Below, piece by piece: positions 16,633 through 25,225 of a DNA stretch of 64,000 nt. Numbering within the stretch: position 1 is the stretch's first letter; every line of letters begins with the position of its first letter. The notes under the pieces were generated by a model. That model did no database searches. It worked only from the letters and a program-made list of their open reading frames with translations, and was not told the origin of the DNA. The position numbers and the translations under genes were made by a program. Origin of the DNA: Epilithonimonas mollis (GTDB lineage Bacteria; Bacteroidota; Bacteroidia; Flavobacteriales; Weeksellaceae); the NCBI RefSeq assembly GCF_900142325.1, contig NZ_FRAM01000004.1, forward strand, positions 186,001 to 250,000, read 5' to 3'.

Positions 16633-16677
16633 CAAAAATAAGATGATGCAAAATGCTGCACAGTAACCTTTATCACA
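16633..16677 (-). promoter_or_regulatory. Efflux operon promoter with CRP-like site at -40
   Basis: The minus strand carries -7 box TATTTTTG at 16640-16633, 16 nt before the tolC-like ATG. A CRP-type dyad TGTGA-N6-TTACT lies at 16677-16662. There is no -33 element. The dyad edge is 21 bp from the -7 box, exactly the spacing seen at the rhodanese promoter. Activation by the adjacent Crp/Fnr protein is inferred. Confidence 0.6.
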
Positions 16678-16703
16678 TAAAGAAATATTTACTGAAACTT
16701 AAC

Positions 16704-16724
16704 AAAAAAAACCGCCAAAGGCGG
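16704..16724 (-). terminator. Terminator of the rhodanese-osmC operon
   Basis: CCGCC-aaa-GGCGG hairpin (16712-16724) followed on the minus strand by a run of T (16711-16704). It separates osmC from the efflux operon. Confidence 0.85.
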
Positions 16725-16754
16725 CGGTAACAATTGAAAAGTATATGGAGACAT

Positions 16755-17189
16755 TTATGCTAATTTGATCTCAGAAATCATAGTAATTTTAGATTTAACT
16801 GAATTGGAAATTAAGCAATTAGCTTCAGATTTTTGGAGAACACGTTCCGCTTTTTCTCTGTCTGCCTCATTCTTAATCATAACAACAGGTTCCAGAATGA
16901 CTTCTGTCATCAGAAATTTTCCATCAATCTGTTCTAATTTTCCTTTAGAATTGCATTCAAAATTGACAAAATCCAGCTTGGAATTTTCTGCAATTGCTAA
17001 AAATGTGGTCATTAAACAACTGCTTACTGCTGCGGTGAACAGATGTTCCGGAGACCATATATTTTCCATTCCTTTAGGAAACTGTGGTGGTGTGGCTACC
17101 TCTAATTTTTGAGAAATTTCTGATGATGAGATTTCACCTTTACGATCACTTTCCCACTTTACATCGACGTTATAAAAATGTGCTTCCAT
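16755..17189 (-). CDS. OsmC-family thiol peroxidase-like protein
   Basis: 144 residues. The two family cysteines are in place: Cys58 in AAVSSCLMTTFLA and Cys125 in EANCLISNSV. OsmC/Ohr proteins reduce organic hydroperoxides, or handle reactive sulphur, through this pair. The gene follows rhodanese with a 4-bp gap and is surely co-transcribed. The pairing with rhodanese points to peroxide or persulphide detoxification. Confidence 0.9.
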   Translation of the reverse strand: MEAHFYNVDVKWESDRKGEISSSEISQKLEVATPPQFPKGMENIWSPEHLFTAAVSSCLMTTFLAIAENSKLDFVNFECNSKGKLEQIDGKFLMTEVILEPVVMIKNEADREKAERVLQKSEANCLISNSVKSKITMISEIKLA

Positions 17190-17193
17190 CAGT

Positions 17194-17505
17194 TTAGATT
17201 TTATTGTTCAGGCTTGCCCAGCCACCACCATTGTGAACATTTTTATAGCCATTATTCTGCAAAATACTTTTAGCAGAAGCACTTCTCATTCCGGAAGCGC
17301 AACAAGTGATTATTGTTTTGTCCTTGTCTTTTAATTTCGAGAGATTTTTCTGAAGCTGATCTACAGGAATATTAATTGAATCTTTGATATGTCCTCCGTC
17401 ATATTCGCTTTTACTTCTTACGTCTAAAATCACAGCTCCTTTTTTCACAAGTTCTGCGTAATCGGTTTTATCCATCCCGAAAAGGTTTTTTATTGCATCT
17501 AACAT
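17194..17505 (-). CDS. Single-domain rhodanese-like sulphurtransferase
   Basis: 103 residues, no signal peptide. The substrate loop DVRSKSEYDGGHI and active loop CCASGMRS (catalytic Cys69, with Cys68 next to it, and Arg74) are intact. Such proteins move sulphane sulphur between thiols. It leads the two-gene operon with osmC and has a candidate Crp-type site 21 bp upstream of its -7 box. Confidence 0.92.
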   Translation of the reverse strand: MLDAIKNLFGMDKTDYAELVKKGAVILDVRSKSEYDGGHIKDSINIPVDQLQKNLSKLKDKDKTIITCCASGMRSASAKSILQNNGYKNVHNGGGWASLNNKI

Positions 17506-17531
17506 TTTAATGATTGTTTAAATTGATAATG

Positions 17532-17576
17532 CAAATTTACCTTCAGGAATAATATCCGTCAGTGATGTAAGTTACA
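17532..17576 (-). promoter_or_regulatory. Rhodanese-osmC promoter with CRP-like site at -40
   Basis: The minus strand has -7 box TAAATTTG at 17539-17532 and a dyad TGTAA-N6-TCACT at 17576-17561. No -33 element is seen. The 21-bp gap between dyad and box is the same as at the efflux promoter. The dyad overlaps the stop codon of the Crp/Fnr gene. Confidence 0.6.
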
Positions 17577-18180
17577 ATAGCGTAATTTTATTTCGGGAAA
17601 GTTTTATCTTGCCTTCGGTTTCGATTTGTTTAAGAACACGGCTTACCGCCTCGCGAGTGATTCCAAGTTCATCTGCTAGTTGCTGATGGGTTACAGAAAG
17701 TTCTTTGGATTTATAAAGCTGCGATTTTTGGTTTAAAAGATGTAATAATCTTGCATCTACTTTCTGAAAAGCAACTGCATTGACTACTTCCAATAAGTCT
17801 TCAAATCTTCTTTGGTAAAGTCCAAAAATGAAATCCGTCCATTCCGGATATTTCCTGAGCCAGTCTTTCGCCTGCTGAAGGGAAATCATAAGAATCTCGG
17901 CGTTTTCTTCTACTACAACTTTCACTTTTGAAGTATCCTGAGTAAGCCCGGAAAGTATAGAAGAAATACAGCTTTCACCAGGCGTAAGATAATAAAGAAG
18001 AATTTCCCGTCCGTCTTCATCAGTACGCATTACTTTTATGCTTCCTGAGAGTACCAACGGAATATAATTGATGTAAGAATTGATATCTAAAATAACCGTT
18101 CCCTTGGGAAAAAGTTTAAGATTGTCATTTGAAGCAATTTCTTTTTTGAATTCCGGATCCGAAATTTTACTGATATTCAT
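17572..18180 (-). CDS. Crp/Fnr-family transcriptional regulator
   Basis: 202 residues from ATG 18180 (an in-frame TTG lies two codons upstream). It has a cyclic-nucleotide-binding-like beta barrel (about 20-120, with LSGSIKVMRTDEDGREILL and the PGESCISS turn) and a C-terminal winged helix (HQQLADELGITREAVSRVLK). There is no CxxC cluster, so it is not an Fe-S Fnr; a single Cys in the PGESC turn could be a sensor. It lies upstream of the rhodanese and efflux operons, and both carry a CRP-like dyad. A -7 box TATATTTG ends 3 nt before its ATG, so the mRNA may be leaderless. Confidence 0.92.
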   Translation of the reverse strand: MNISKISDPEFKKEIASNDNLKLFPKGTVILDINSYINYIPLVLSGSIKVMRTDEDGREILLYYLTPGESCISSILSGLTQDTSKVKVVVEENAEILMISLQQAKDWLRKYPEWTDFIFGLYQRRFEDLLEVVNAVAFQKVDARLLHLLNQKSQLYKSKELSVTHQQLADELGITREAVSRVLKQIETEGKIKLSRNKITLL

Positions 18181-18306
18181 TTTCAAATATAAATATAATT
18201 AACAATCTTTCCATATCATACAATCATAAAGCTAAAACATTTTTTATACTTAAATGATATTCTGATAAAAAAAGGAATACATTTTGGTAATGCAAAACAA
18301 AAAATT

Positions 18307-20049
18307 ATGAATGTGAATAATTCTATGATATTAGGCATTGTTGGCGGTGGTCCTGCTGCCTTGCTACTTCTAAAAAACATGGTGGAGAATAGCATAAACC
18401 TGGAGCGCATATATATTTTTGAAAAAAATGACAGAATGGGTGTGGGAATGCCTTATGGTAAAGACGGATCATCCTTGGAACATGTTGCAAATGTTTCTGC
18501 CAATGAGTTGCCAAATTTTGAAATCAGCTTTGAAGATTATATAGAATCGCATCCGCCGGAAAGTTTTGCTGATTTTTTGCCTCGTAACTTCAATCCTTAT
18601 AAAGTGATACCCAGACTGCTTTTGGGAAATTATCTTGAATTTGTATTTAAATTTTACATCAGGAAGGCAAAAAAGCAGGGAACAGGTGTCATTTTCCATA
18701 CCAACTGCGAGGTCAGGGATATCGTGAAAAATAATTCAGACAACAGCTATTCGATCATCACTTCAAAAGAAAATGTGAACGTGCATTTTGCAGTTCTTTG
18801 TACCGGTCACTATTGGCCAAAGACTTATGAAGGTCTTGTAGAAGGCTGGTTTGATTCTCCTTATCCACCGTCTAAATTTACATCTCCATCCAATCATACT
18901 GTTGCCGTGAGAGGCTCATCTCTGACTGCAGTGGATGCTGTAAAAACTCTTGCACGACTGAATGGAACTTTCATCAGGCTGGAGAATGGCAATCTTAAAT
19001 ATAAATTGAATGATACGTCTCAAAACTTCAAGATAGAGATGTTCTCTACCGGCGGTTTTCTCCCTGCATTGCGGTTTCATTCAGAGGATCAGGCATATTC
19101 CGGCAAATGGATAATGTCATTGGATGAGATCTATGAGTATAAACAAAATCATGGTGGATTTATAGACCTGGATTATGTGTATGATAAAAGCTTTAAGAAA
19201 CCTTTGAAAAACAGGGATCCTGAATTTTTTGAAACAATCAAGGATCTAAGCATCGAAGCATTTGTGGAGAAAATGATAGGGATTCGCAGAGAATTGGATA
19301 GTTTCACTCTTTTCCAGGCCGAATATAAAGAGGCCGAACGCTCGATACACAGAAAGCAAAGCATCAGCTGGAAAGAGTGCCTGGCGGCATTCAGTTATGC
19401 TATGAACTATCCTGCAAAACATTTTTCGGCTGAGGATATGATCAGACTGAGAAAAACCATGATGCCACTGATATCGGTAATTATCGCTTCACTTCCTCAG
19501 TCTTCCTATGAAGAGCTCATCGCATTGTATGAAGCTGACATCCTGGATCTGACGCAGGTAGACAAGGAAAGTTATGTAGAACCGCATTCAAAAGTTGGAG
19601 CAGTGTACCATTATAAGTCGGTTGATGATAAAAAAATCGAGCAGCATTATCCACTCTTTATTGATGCTGTGGGGCAACAGCCATTGGAGGTTAAAGATAT
19701 ACCTTTTCCAGGTCTCCAAAAAGATGATTTAGTAAGTGCTGCTTACCTTAATTTCAAAAACAACGACGAGGCATCCAGGCTTATAAACGCTGATATTCAG
19801 GTACATAAAGGATTTAATAACAATTATTATATGAATGTCCATGGCGTTGAGATCAATGATCACTTTCAGTCTCTCGATCCATTTGGTGCTATTGTAAAAG
19901 GACTGTACATTATGGCTGTTCCTTTTATCGGTGGTCTCAATCCTGATTATTCCGGGTTGGACTTTTGCGATACAGCTGGTAAACGTGTGGCCTTATCTAT
20001 CGGGGAAGAACTTTCCGATGAGACATCTGAGGAGAAAGTAATTGTATAG
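18307..20049 (+). CDS. FAD/NAD(P)-binding oxidoreductase-like protein
   Basis: 580 residues. An N-terminal Rossmann motif GIVGGGPAALLLLKNM (about 10-25) and a second nucleotide-binding segment around residues 198-215 (VAVRGSSLTAVDAVKTL) fit the NAD_binding_9-type family of uncharacterised flavoproteins. No signal peptide. It is transcribed divergently from the Crp/Fnr gene, and the 126-bp spacer has no clean -7 box. The substrate is unknown. A redox role would fit the neighbouring thiol genes. Confidence 0.85.
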   Translation: MNVNNSMILGIVGGGPAALLLLKNMVENSINLERIYIFEKNDRMGVGMPYGKDGSSLEHVANVSANELPNFEISFEDYIESHPPESFADFLPRNFNPYKVIPRLLLGNYLEFVFKFYIRKAKKQGTGVIFHTNCEVRDIVKNNSDNSYSIITSKENVNVHFAVLCTGHYWPKTYEGLVEGWFDSPYPPSKFTSPSNHTVAVRGSSLTAVDAVKTLARLNGTFIRLENGNLKYKLNDTSQNFKIEMFSTGGFLPALRFHSEDQAYSGKWIMSLDEIYEYKQNHGGFIDLDYVYDKSFKKPLKNRDPEFFETIKDLSIEAFVEKMIGIRRELDSFTLFQAEYKEAERSIHRKQSISWKECLAAFSYAMNYPAKHFSAEDMIRLRKTMMPLISVIIASLPQSSYEELIALYEADILDLTQVDKESYVEPHSKVGAVYHYKSVDDKKIEQHYPLFIDAVGQQPLEVKDIPFPGLQKDDLVSAAYLNFKNNDEASRLINADIQVHKGFNNNYYMNVHGVEINDHFQSLDPFGAIVKGLYIMAVPFIGGLNPDYSGLDFCDTAGKRVALSIGEELSDETSEEKVIV

Positions 20050-20071
20050 ATATCAATTTTGTATAATTTGG

Positions 20072-21790
20072 CTACAAATAAAATGAAAATCTACTTCCCG
20101 ATCCTATTTCACTTTCCACAAAGATTTGTCCTTTTTGTGCTTCTATAAATTGTTTGCTGATGCTCAATCCCAATCCGGTTCCTTCTTTTTTGGTTCCAGG
20201 AATTCTGAAATACCGGTCAAAAATCTTTTCCAAATATTGCTGTTCAATTCCGCGCCCGTGATCTTTTACTGAGAATTTGATTTTATTACTTTCACTTCTG
20301 ACATCAATCTCAATATCAGAATTCTCATAAGAATAGCGAATGGCATTGGACAAGAGATTGTTCAGAACCCAAGACGTTTTTTCGGCATCAGCGAATACTT
20401 CTGTCAGGCCTTCTTGGATTTTGATTTTAATATTAATTTCCTTCTGGTCAGCAGATGATTTATTAGCATTCACAGCATAATCAATGATGTCTTGAATATT
20501 TGAGAGTTTTGAATTAAGCTGGATAATTCCACTTTCTACTTGAGTGACATTAAGCAATTCGCCAGTGATTGTCAAAAGTCGGTTGGAGTCTTCCTTGATG
20601 CCATGGACCAGATTTTTCTGTTCATCATTCAGGTTTCCGATTCTCTCATTTTCCAGGAGCTGAAGTCCCATCTGGATGGAAGATATCGGCGTTTTGAACT
20701 CGTGAGAAACCGTTCCTAAAAAATTGGTCTTGGCGAAATCCAATTCTTTGAAAGGCGTAATATTCCTCAACATAATCACCTGACCAATAAACTGGCTTTC
20801 TTTCTCACCAGTCGGGATTACATTGATGTCGATGATTTCCTTTTCAAAATAACTTTCTTTTCCGTGTGCATAGATTTTCATTGGTTCTTTGTCAGAATTA
20901 TTATTGGAACTATTAGTCATTTCCTTAATCAAATCCCGCACTAAATCATTATTAACCGCCACATCCTGAATCAACCTCCCAACAAAATTTTCCTTTTGCA
21001 GCCCGGTAATTTTCAATGCTTCATCATTCACGAAAAGTATTTTTTTGTTTTCATCAATGCCAATCACAGGATCGTGCATATTGTCAATCAAAGTCTCGAT
21101 ACGTTTTTTGCCTCTGATGATTTTGTCCAGCTTACTTTCCGAATATTCCTGAAGTTTTTCTGCCATTGTGTTGAAAGATCTTGCCAATTCTCCAAACTCG
21201 CTTCTGCTTTCAAAATGAATTCTTTCCTTATAGTTCTCGTTAGCAATTTGTTTGATACTTTCCGTCAATATTTTTATCGGATTTGCAATATTTGAGGGCA
21301 AATTTACCAATAAAATAAAGGCAATGATGAAACATAACATCCCCGTCACAGAAATCCCCATTATCGCACTTTTCGCCGTCGAATCTGCAATACTGCTTTT
21401 ATGCTCAATGGCGCTCATATTCAGTTGCATCAACTCTGCAATGTCTTTTCTTATGGAAGATTGAAGAAGCATATTTTTTGAATCTTTCTTCAAAGCATCA
21501 AAATGAATGGCCACATTATCCGTTGCTTCTTTCTCACCTTGTTCGGTCACATTTTCCTTTTGTTTACTCAGATGTTTTTGAAAAACCTTGAAAGCCAACG
21601 GGTCAGAGTTGATTTCCTCCAAAGCCAGAAGCATATTCCGGGAATATTCCAATGTGTTGTAATTGGCTTTCAGGATGTTATTCGTATCTTTTTTCAGTTG
21701 ATTGATGTACCAGCCACTCAGGACAGAAAGTACCAAAATCATCATAAATAGAAGACCGACACCGATGTTTAATTTTGTTTTAATTTTCAT
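20072..21790 (-). CDS. Sensor histidine kinase (HAMP-PAS-HisKA) of the kdp locus
   Basis: 572 residues: TM1 near 8-28, a ~115-residue periplasmic domain, TM2 near 143-164, HAMP (about 165-220), PAS (about 232-345), HisKA with phospho-acceptor His363 in VSHEFKTP, and the ATPase with NNLLSNAIRYS and GTGLGLSIS. It is the last gene of the kdp cluster and probably partners the NtrC-type regulator at the far end. Classical KdpD is one protein; here the N-terminal KdpD part is a separate gene 425 bp upstream. Confidence 0.93.
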   Translation of the reverse strand: MKIKTKLNIGVGLLFMMILVLSVLSGWYINQLKKDTNNILKANYNTLEYSRNMLLALEEINSDPLAFKVFQKHLSKQKENVTEQGEKEATDNVAIHFDALKKDSKNMLLQSSIRKDIAELMQLNMSAIEHKSSIADSTAKSAIMGISVTGMLCFIIAFILLVNLPSNIANPIKILTESIKQIANENYKERIHFESRSEFGELARSFNTMAEKLQEYSESKLDKIIRGKKRIETLIDNMHDPVIGIDENKKILFVNDEALKITGLQKENFVGRLIQDVAVNNDLVRDLIKEMTNSSNNNSDKEPMKIYAHGKESYFEKEIIDINVIPTGEKESQFIGQVIMLRNITPFKELDFAKTNFLGTVSHEFKTPISSIQMGLQLLENERIGNLNDEQKNLVHGIKEDSNRLLTITGELLNVTQVESGIIQLNSKLSNIQDIIDYAVNANKSSADQKEINIKIKIQEGLTEVFADAEKTSWVLNNLLSNAIRYSYENSDIEIDVRSESNKIKFSVKDHGRGIEQQYLEKIFDRYFRIPGTKKEGTGLGLSISKQFIEAQKGQIFVESEIGSGSRFSFYL

Positions 21791-21826
21791 TTTAATAAAT
21801 TGATAACGATGAATTTAAAATTGAAA

Positions 21827-22190
21827 TCACTTAGAAATAGAATTTTTTGTGGTTTTAATAATTGCCATCAAAAGCTTTATCAATTCTTCCAAATCGAAAA
21901 TAAGAGATTGCGATAATTTTTCCTCAATAAAATCTGTATCTTTCAATAATCTTATTCCAATATCTTGTTTCGTTTGCTTCCTTATTTGCTATAGAAAGTT
22001 TGTGAATAAAATCCATTTTATTTATCCATGCAAAGCTTCTTCCACCATTACACCATTAGAAGTTCCAATTCTCAAAACTTGTTTTGATAAAAATAAATTC
22101 TTTTTTTTCATCTTTCAAAAATTTATAAAACTTCACACTTCTTATAGCAAAAATGTAAGACTTATCTTTTAAAATATTTTGACTTTTCAT
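21827..22190 (-). pseudogene. Decayed four-helix-bundle (S23/IVP-type) protein gene
   Basis: Reading from ATG 22190 gives MKSQNILKDKSYIFAIRSVK. The family sequence then continues in other frames: VLRIGTSNGVMVEEALHG followed by a stop, DFIHKLSIANKEANETRYW, and after another shift RLLKDTDFIEE ... ELIKLLMAIIKTTK ending at TGA 21827. This is the four-helix-bundle protein pattern (FAIRIV...GTS...EA.HG...DF.HK..IA.KEA.E..YWL.LL). At least three frame breaks and one stop make it dead. It sits inside the kdp cluster between the KdpD part and the kinase. Confidence 0.83.
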
Positions 22191-22214
22191 ATTTCAATTT
22201 TAAATTTTCAACTA

Positions 22215-23336
22215 TCAACTAAGTATAACCAAGTCGATACTTTCCTTAGACAATTTATTGAGCAAGGTATTGAAAGTATCCGTCGCGACAATGATTTTCC
22301 AGAGATTGAGATGCGGTTTACCGATGCAGACTGTAGTAATTTTCTGTTCTTCACACTGTTCCATAATGGTGTGCACAATGCTTGGACTTTCAACTTTAAT
22401 TATTTTTGCGCCTAATTCTGTGGCTAATTTAAAATTATTAATCAAATGTCTTTGCTTGTCCAGCGCAATCTTATCTGCACTTTCTCTTGGAATCTGTACG
22501 TACAGCAAACACCATTGGCTGTTGTAATAATTGGCTAATCTCGCCGTTTTCCTAATGACATTCTTCGCCGTTTTTTCGTTGGAACTGATGCAAGCCAGAA
22601 ACTTTTCTTTTCTGATATTTTTGATAGATGAAACTTCGGTTTCCACTTTTCGCTGGACTTGCGAAGCCACTTCTTTTAAAGCCAGTTCACGCAGTTGCAG
22701 GATATTTTCACTTTTGAAAAAATTACTCAGGGCCGAATTGACTTTCGACTGGTCATAGATTTTTCCCGCTTTCAGACGGTCAATCAGTTCTTCTGACGTC
22801 AGGTCAATATTGACCACTTCGTCGGCCTGTCCCAACACGCTGTCCGGAATTCTTTCTTTGACCTCGATATTCGTAATTTCCTTCACATCTTTATTCAGAC
22901 TTTCGATATGCTGAATATTAACTGCGGAAATCACATTAATCCCAGATTCCAGAATCTCCATCACATCCTGCCAGCGTTTTTCATTTTTGCTTCCTTGGAT
23001 ATTTGTATGCGCCAACTCATCCACAATCACAACTTCCGGCCGCAGATTAATCACCGCCTGGACATCCAACTCATCCAGTTCTTTTCCTTTATAAAACAAA
23101 GTTCGTCTCGGAATCACAGGAAGTCCATCCAGCAGAGCGTGGGTTTCCTTTCGGTTATGCGTTTCAATATAGCCGATTTTCACATCGATGCCGTTTAACA
23201 AAAGAGTGTGCGCTTCCTGAAGCATTCGGTATGTTTTTCCCACACCAGCACTCATTCCGATGTAGATCTTGAATTTTCCCCGCCGTGATTTTTTGATTAA
23301 ATCGAGGAAGTCCTGCGCAGATTTTTTCTCATCCAT
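22215..23336 (-). CDS. kdpD: KdpD N-terminal sensor protein, free-standing
   Basis: 373 residues: the KdpD domain with a P-loop-like GMSAGVGKT (27-35) and VIVDELAHTN, then a universal-stress-protein-like domain (about 235-373). It lacks the membrane, GAF and kinase parts of E. coli KdpD. It senses potassium status or turgor and presumably acts with the separate histidine kinase downstream. The gene lies behind the porin gene in the kdp cluster. Confidence 0.92.
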   Translation of the reverse strand: MDEKKSAQDFLDLIKKSRRGKFKIYIGMSAGVGKTYRMLQEAHTLLLNGIDVKIGYIETHNRKETHALLDGLPVIPRRTLFYKGKELDELDVQAVINLRPEVVIVDELAHTNIQGSKNEKRWQDVMEILESGINVISAVNIQHIESLNKDVKEITNIEVKERIPDSVLGQADEVVNIDLTSEELIDRLKAGKIYDQSKVNSALSNFFKSENILQLRELALKEVASQVQRKVETEVSSIKNIRKEKFLACISSNEKTAKNVIRKTARLANYYNSQWCLLYVQIPRESADKIALDKQRHLINNFKLATELGAKIIKVESPSIVHTIMEQCEEQKITTVCIGKPHLNLWKIIVATDTFNTLLNKLSKESIDLVILS

Positions 23337-23419
23337 AATTTTTTAAGTGAGAGGTGAAAAGTAAGTGGAAAAAGTATTGCAATGAAGTTAGTTAGTTTAC
23401 AAATAAGATTGTTCACCAG

Positions 23420-24499
23420 TTAAAAACTAACGGCTAGTGATGTCACTGCAGAAAAATTATTATTCTTAAAAGCCTCATTTCTGGTAAGGAAAATCGGGTC
23501 TTTGCTGTTCATATTTTTTACTTCTGTCCGCCAGACCAAATTCGGAAGAATCCAGTAATCGGCATTCAGAGAATATCCGAACGTTTGAAAACCATTATCT
23601 GTTCCGGTCGCAATGATGACGCCTTTTTTATCTTGGTAATACTCGCCTCTTACCGCAAAGCTCAGCTTTTCGGTCGGACTGAATTTCGCAATCATAACCG
23701 GCGAATACCAGACATTATACTGCTCACTTCCCTTCGCCTTTTGTTCAGCCCCAATATCAAATCCGGTTGTCAAAGCGAATCTATCTGTCAATTGAAAAAT
23801 ACCGTACAAGTTATGGAAATAACGCATTTGTCTGATACTATCCGGTTTATCATTTCCGATGAATGAACTGCTGTTCAACGTTATTTTTTCGGTTGGTTTA
23901 TAAGTTAATTGATGACCGAACGCCACGGTAGAATTGCCAGCCACTCTTTGGATTCTTTGCCAGCCGTTCAGCACCAAACCGCTCAAAAACCATTTTCCCG
24001 AATTGCTGGTGTAAGATATCTTGGCGCCACTTTCAAAGTAAGGCGAATTTTCCGCCTGTAGACTTCTGGTCAAAGCCCAGCAATCTTTGCTCACAGCACT
24101 TTCGAATCCAATATGTGATGGCAAAATCCCTGCATCGATCCAAAGATTTTTTGATTTCGAGATTTTTACACCAACGTTGGCTTCGTAGATATTTTTTAAA
24201 ACACCAGATTCAGCAGAATAATTGGCATTCATATACGTTCCTGTTGCTAATGAGAGATTGGCTCGGAGTTTATCGGTTTCATAATTCGCTTTGATGAAAC
24301 CTAAGTTCAGATTGACTTCATTGTTTCTGTTGTGGCTGTAAATAAATGAAGGACGTAAATTATTTTTTGGATTATTGGCCTCAAACTGATAATATAATTC
24401 TGCGTAAACGGAGATTTTCAGTGGCTCATTTACTTCTTGTGCAAAAAGCATAGTGGATAATGCAAGCATTGAAAATGCCATTTTTATAGTTATTTTCAT
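23420..24499 (-). CDS. Outer membrane porin (OmpL-like beta-barrel) in the kdp operon
   Basis: 359 residues with signal peptide MKITIKMAFSMLALSTMLFA and alternating hydrophobic strands ending in Phe (TSLAVSF), typical of an outer-membrane barrel. Segments such as WIDAGILPSHIGFESAVSKD fit the bbp2/OmpL-like porin family. It starts 16 bp after kdpC, so it probably supplies potassium to the periplasm for the Kdp pump. That role is inferred from position. Confidence 0.83.
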   Translation of the reverse strand: MKITIKMAFSMLALSTMLFAQEVNEPLKISVYAELYYQFEANNPKNNLRPSFIYSHNRNNEVNLNLGFIKANYETDKLRANLSLATGTYMNANYSAESGVLKNIYEANVGVKISKSKNLWIDAGILPSHIGFESAVSKDCWALTRSLQAENSPYFESGAKISYTSNSGKWFLSGLVLNGWQRIQRVAGNSTVAFGHQLTYKPTEKITLNSSSFIGNDKPDSIRQMRYFHNLYGIFQLTDRFALTTGFDIGAEQKAKGSEQYNVWYSPVMIAKFSPTEKLSFAVRGEYYQDKKGVIIATGTDNGFQTFGYSLNADYWILPNLVWRTEVKNMNSKDPIFLTRNEAFKNNNFSAVTSLAVSF

Positions 24500-24515
24500 T
24501 TTTTAATTTTTAATA

Positions 24516-25076
24516 TTATTTCAAACCGTCTAAAGCAATGTTGAGTTTCAGAACATTGATTTTTTCAGTTCCGAAGATTCCTAGAAAAGGTTTTTTTGTA
24601 TTGGATATGATCAATTTCTCAATTTGATTTTCATTAAGATTTCTGATTTTAGCAATTCTTTTAATTTGAACTTTGGCTCCCTGAATAGAAATATCCGGGT
24701 CCAGTCCACTTCCACTTGCTGTGACCAGATCAGAAGGGATTTCTGATTTCTTGACGTCCGGATTATGTTTCATAAAGTTGTCGATTCTTTCCTGTACTTT
24801 TTTTAGATAATCAGGATTGTTGGGACCTTTGTTGCTTCCTCCTGCGCCCGCTGCATTGTAATCGACAGCCGATGGACGCGACCAGAAATATTGGTCTTCC
24901 GTAAAAGCTTGACCAACATTGGCGTAATATTTTTTATTGTTGAAAGTCAGGATTTCGCCTTTCCCGTTGTTTGGAGAAAACTGGGCGATTCCAAAAATGA
25001 TTAAGGTGTAAAATCCAGCGAAAAATAATAGGCAAACTGCTGTGAGTCTGATGGCTGATAATATATTTTGTTTCAT
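24516..25076 (-). CDS. kdpC: K+-transporting ATPase subunit C
   Basis: 186 residues with one N-terminal membrane helix (LTAVCLLFFAGFYTLIIFG) and the conserved FWSRPSAVDYNAAGAGGSN and GSGLDPDIS segments. It is needed for assembly and ATP affinity of the Kdp complex. It follows kdpB across a 149-bp GC-richer gap. Confidence 0.96.
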   Translation of the reverse strand: MKQNILSAIRLTAVCLLFFAGFYTLIIFGIAQFSPNNGKGEILTFNNKKYYANVGQAFTEDQYFWSRPSAVDYNAAGAGGSNKGPNNPDYLKKVQERIDNFMKHNPDVKKSEIPSDLVTASGSGLDPDISIQGAKVQIKRIAKIRNLNENQIEKLIISNTKKPFLGIFGTEKINVLKLNIALDGLK

Positions 25077-25119
25077 TATGATTGATTTTAAATGTTCTAT
25101 CGATTGTTGAGACGTCTTT

Positions 25120-25223
25120 TATCCTGAATCTGCAGCCCGGCCTGAGTGGAGCTCATTTTTTTGTAGCGGGAAAAGCTTGGCAAAAAATAGCGGGAACGGA
25201 GGACGGAAAAGCTGCCCAAATCA
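25120..25223. repeat. GC-richer intergenic element between kdpB and kdpC
   Basis: Roughly 104 bp standing out from its AT-rich surroundings, starting near CTGAATCTGCAGCCCGGCC and containing GTAGCGGGAAAAGC and AGCGGGAACGGAGGACGG. It has several G/C-rich words (GCGGGAA twice) and no convincing gene. It could be a dispersed repeat or a structured RNA between operon genes. A copy search of the genome would decide. Confidence 0.4.
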
Positions 25224-25225
25224 TC

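Noticed and set aside
21849-22172. 107-residue frame on the plus strand in the spacer
   Set aside because: Antisense to the four-helix-bundle pseudogene; its repeated Lys/Phe composition comes from AT-rich DNA.
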